Shown one piece after another: positions 4,698 through 5,191 of a stretch of 5,191 nt of DNA. Made by a program: the position numbers and the translations under genes. Origin of the DNA: an uncultured Anaerolineaceae bacterium (lineage in GTDB: Bacteria; Chloroflexota; Anaerolineae; Anaerolineales; Anaerolineaceae); NCBI GenBank assembly GCA_937894825.1, contig CALCQT010000265.1:1-5191 (forward strand), read 5' to 3'. The first letter of the stretch is position 1. Each line of letters starts with the position of its first letter. The notes under the pieces were generated by a model that made no database searches, was not told the DNA's origin, and was given only the letters and a program-made list of their open reading frames with translations.

Positions 4698-5191
4698 TCA
4701 GACAAACGGGTTGTAAAACCGTTGTCCGTCATGAAAAGTGATGAATAGACCCAGCACGACAAACAGTGCGGTGGCTGCCAGCACAACAATATCCGCCCGT
4801 TTGAACGGACGGGCGCTGTACCAGGTGCGGGTTTTGTGTTTTCCGAAGCCGCGCAGATCCATGGCATTGCTGATCAGATCAATTCGCTCCAGACTGGTAA
4901 AAATGAGCGGCGCCGCGATGGATAGGATCCCTGAAAATCTTTTTTTCAGCGACACTTTTTTGGACAAATCAACGCCCCGCGCCTGCTGTGCCTGTGAAAT
5001 ATTGTGGAAATCATTTTGGATATCCGCGATATAGCGCAGTGTGATCGAAACAGCGTAAGAAATCCGGTAGGTGACCCCGATGCCGCTTAGGGATGCGGCG
5101 AATTCGCTGGGGTCGGTTGTGATCAGGAAAAGCAGCGCCACCGGAACGACTGTTAGATACTTGAGTGTGACATTAAGAAGATAAAAGAGCT
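4698..5191 (-). CDS. ecfT: Energy-coupling factor (ECF) transporter transmembrane subunit EcfT, C-terminal part (5' end outside window)
   Basis: This is the membrane coupling subunit of an ECF-type ABC importer, which joins the ATPases EcfA/EcfA' to substrate-binding S components for vitamins or metal ions. The frame runs from the TGA at 4698-4700 to the right edge without interruption: 163 residues of a protein usually near 265. An internal GTG at 5139-5141 is not a start, because family sequence continues upstream (NVTLKYLTVVPVALLFLITT). Family hallmarks follow: PSEFAASLSGIGVTYRISYAV at 27-47, ISQAQQARGVD with the coupling motif A70-R71-G72, and the second coupling helix ERIDLISNAMDLRGFGK with R113-G114. 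A conserved TRTWY and a last membrane helix (about 133-152) precede the typical ending GQRFYNPF. On the minus strand the ATPase genes would normally lie upstream, beyond the right edge. It converges on the LiaF-like gene, with the palindromic element in between. The transported substrate cannot be told from EcfT. Confidence 0.96.
   Translation of the reverse strand, partial: LFYLLNVTLKYLTVVPVALLFLITTDPSEFAASLSGIGVTYRISYAVSITLRYIADIQNDFHNISQAQQARGVDLSKKVSLKKRFSGILSIAAPLIFTSLERIDLISNAMDLRGFGKHKTRTWYSARPFKRADIVVLAATALFVVLGLFITFHDGQRFYNPFV

Overview
The window is a stretch of bacterial chromosome that fits the Bacillota (Firmicutes), most likely an anaerobic clostridial-type lineage. The pointers are a single-chain pyruvate:ferredoxin oxidoreductase, a standalone NifU-domain iron-sulfur protein, a LiaF-like membrane protein, the membrane subunit EcfT of an energy-coupling-factor vitamin transporter, and strong AGGAGG-type ribosome binding sites. 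This placement rests on gene content and remembered family resemblance only. There is no rRNA, tRNA, CRISPR array or transposase gene.

Layout, left to right. Positions 1-515 (+) are the last 170 codons of nifJ, followed by a very strong intrinsic terminator (584-638). Positions 765-1421 (+) encode a complete YheO/DauR-type regulator (PAS-like sensor plus helix-turn-helix). It converges on tyrS (1478-2767, -), and a 16-bp perfect inverted repeat fills the short gap between them. Upstream of tyrS on the same strand lies a GNAT N-acetyltransferase gene (2898-3344, -). About 350 bases of A+T-rich intergenic DNA (3345-3694) then separate this minus-strand pair from two plus-strand genes: a 79-residue NifU C-terminal-domain protein (3695-3934) and a small four-helix LiaF-like membrane protein (4023-4358, GTG start). 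The window closes with the C-terminal 163 codons of ecfT (4698 to the right edge, -), convergent with the LiaF-like gene.

The most unusual feature is in the gap between the LiaF-like gene and ecfT: a 228-bp non-coding nested palindrome (4412-4639). It has 22-bp perfect terminal inverted repeats, two further co-axial stems and an independent hairpin in each arm, and a run of nine T follows just after its right end. It looks like a miniature inverted-repeat (MITE-like) element or a structured intergenic repeat that may also act as a terminator.

Functionally the genes are mostly housekeeping: pyruvate oxidation to acetyl-CoA and reduced ferredoxin (nifJ), tyrosyl-tRNA charging (tyrS), iron-sulfur cluster carriage (NifU-like), vitamin or metal uptake (ecfT), an envelope-associated membrane protein and a ligand-sensing regulator. 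Gene order does not suggest one pathway. The only plausible co-transcribed sets are GNAT-tyrS and NifU-like/LiaF-like.
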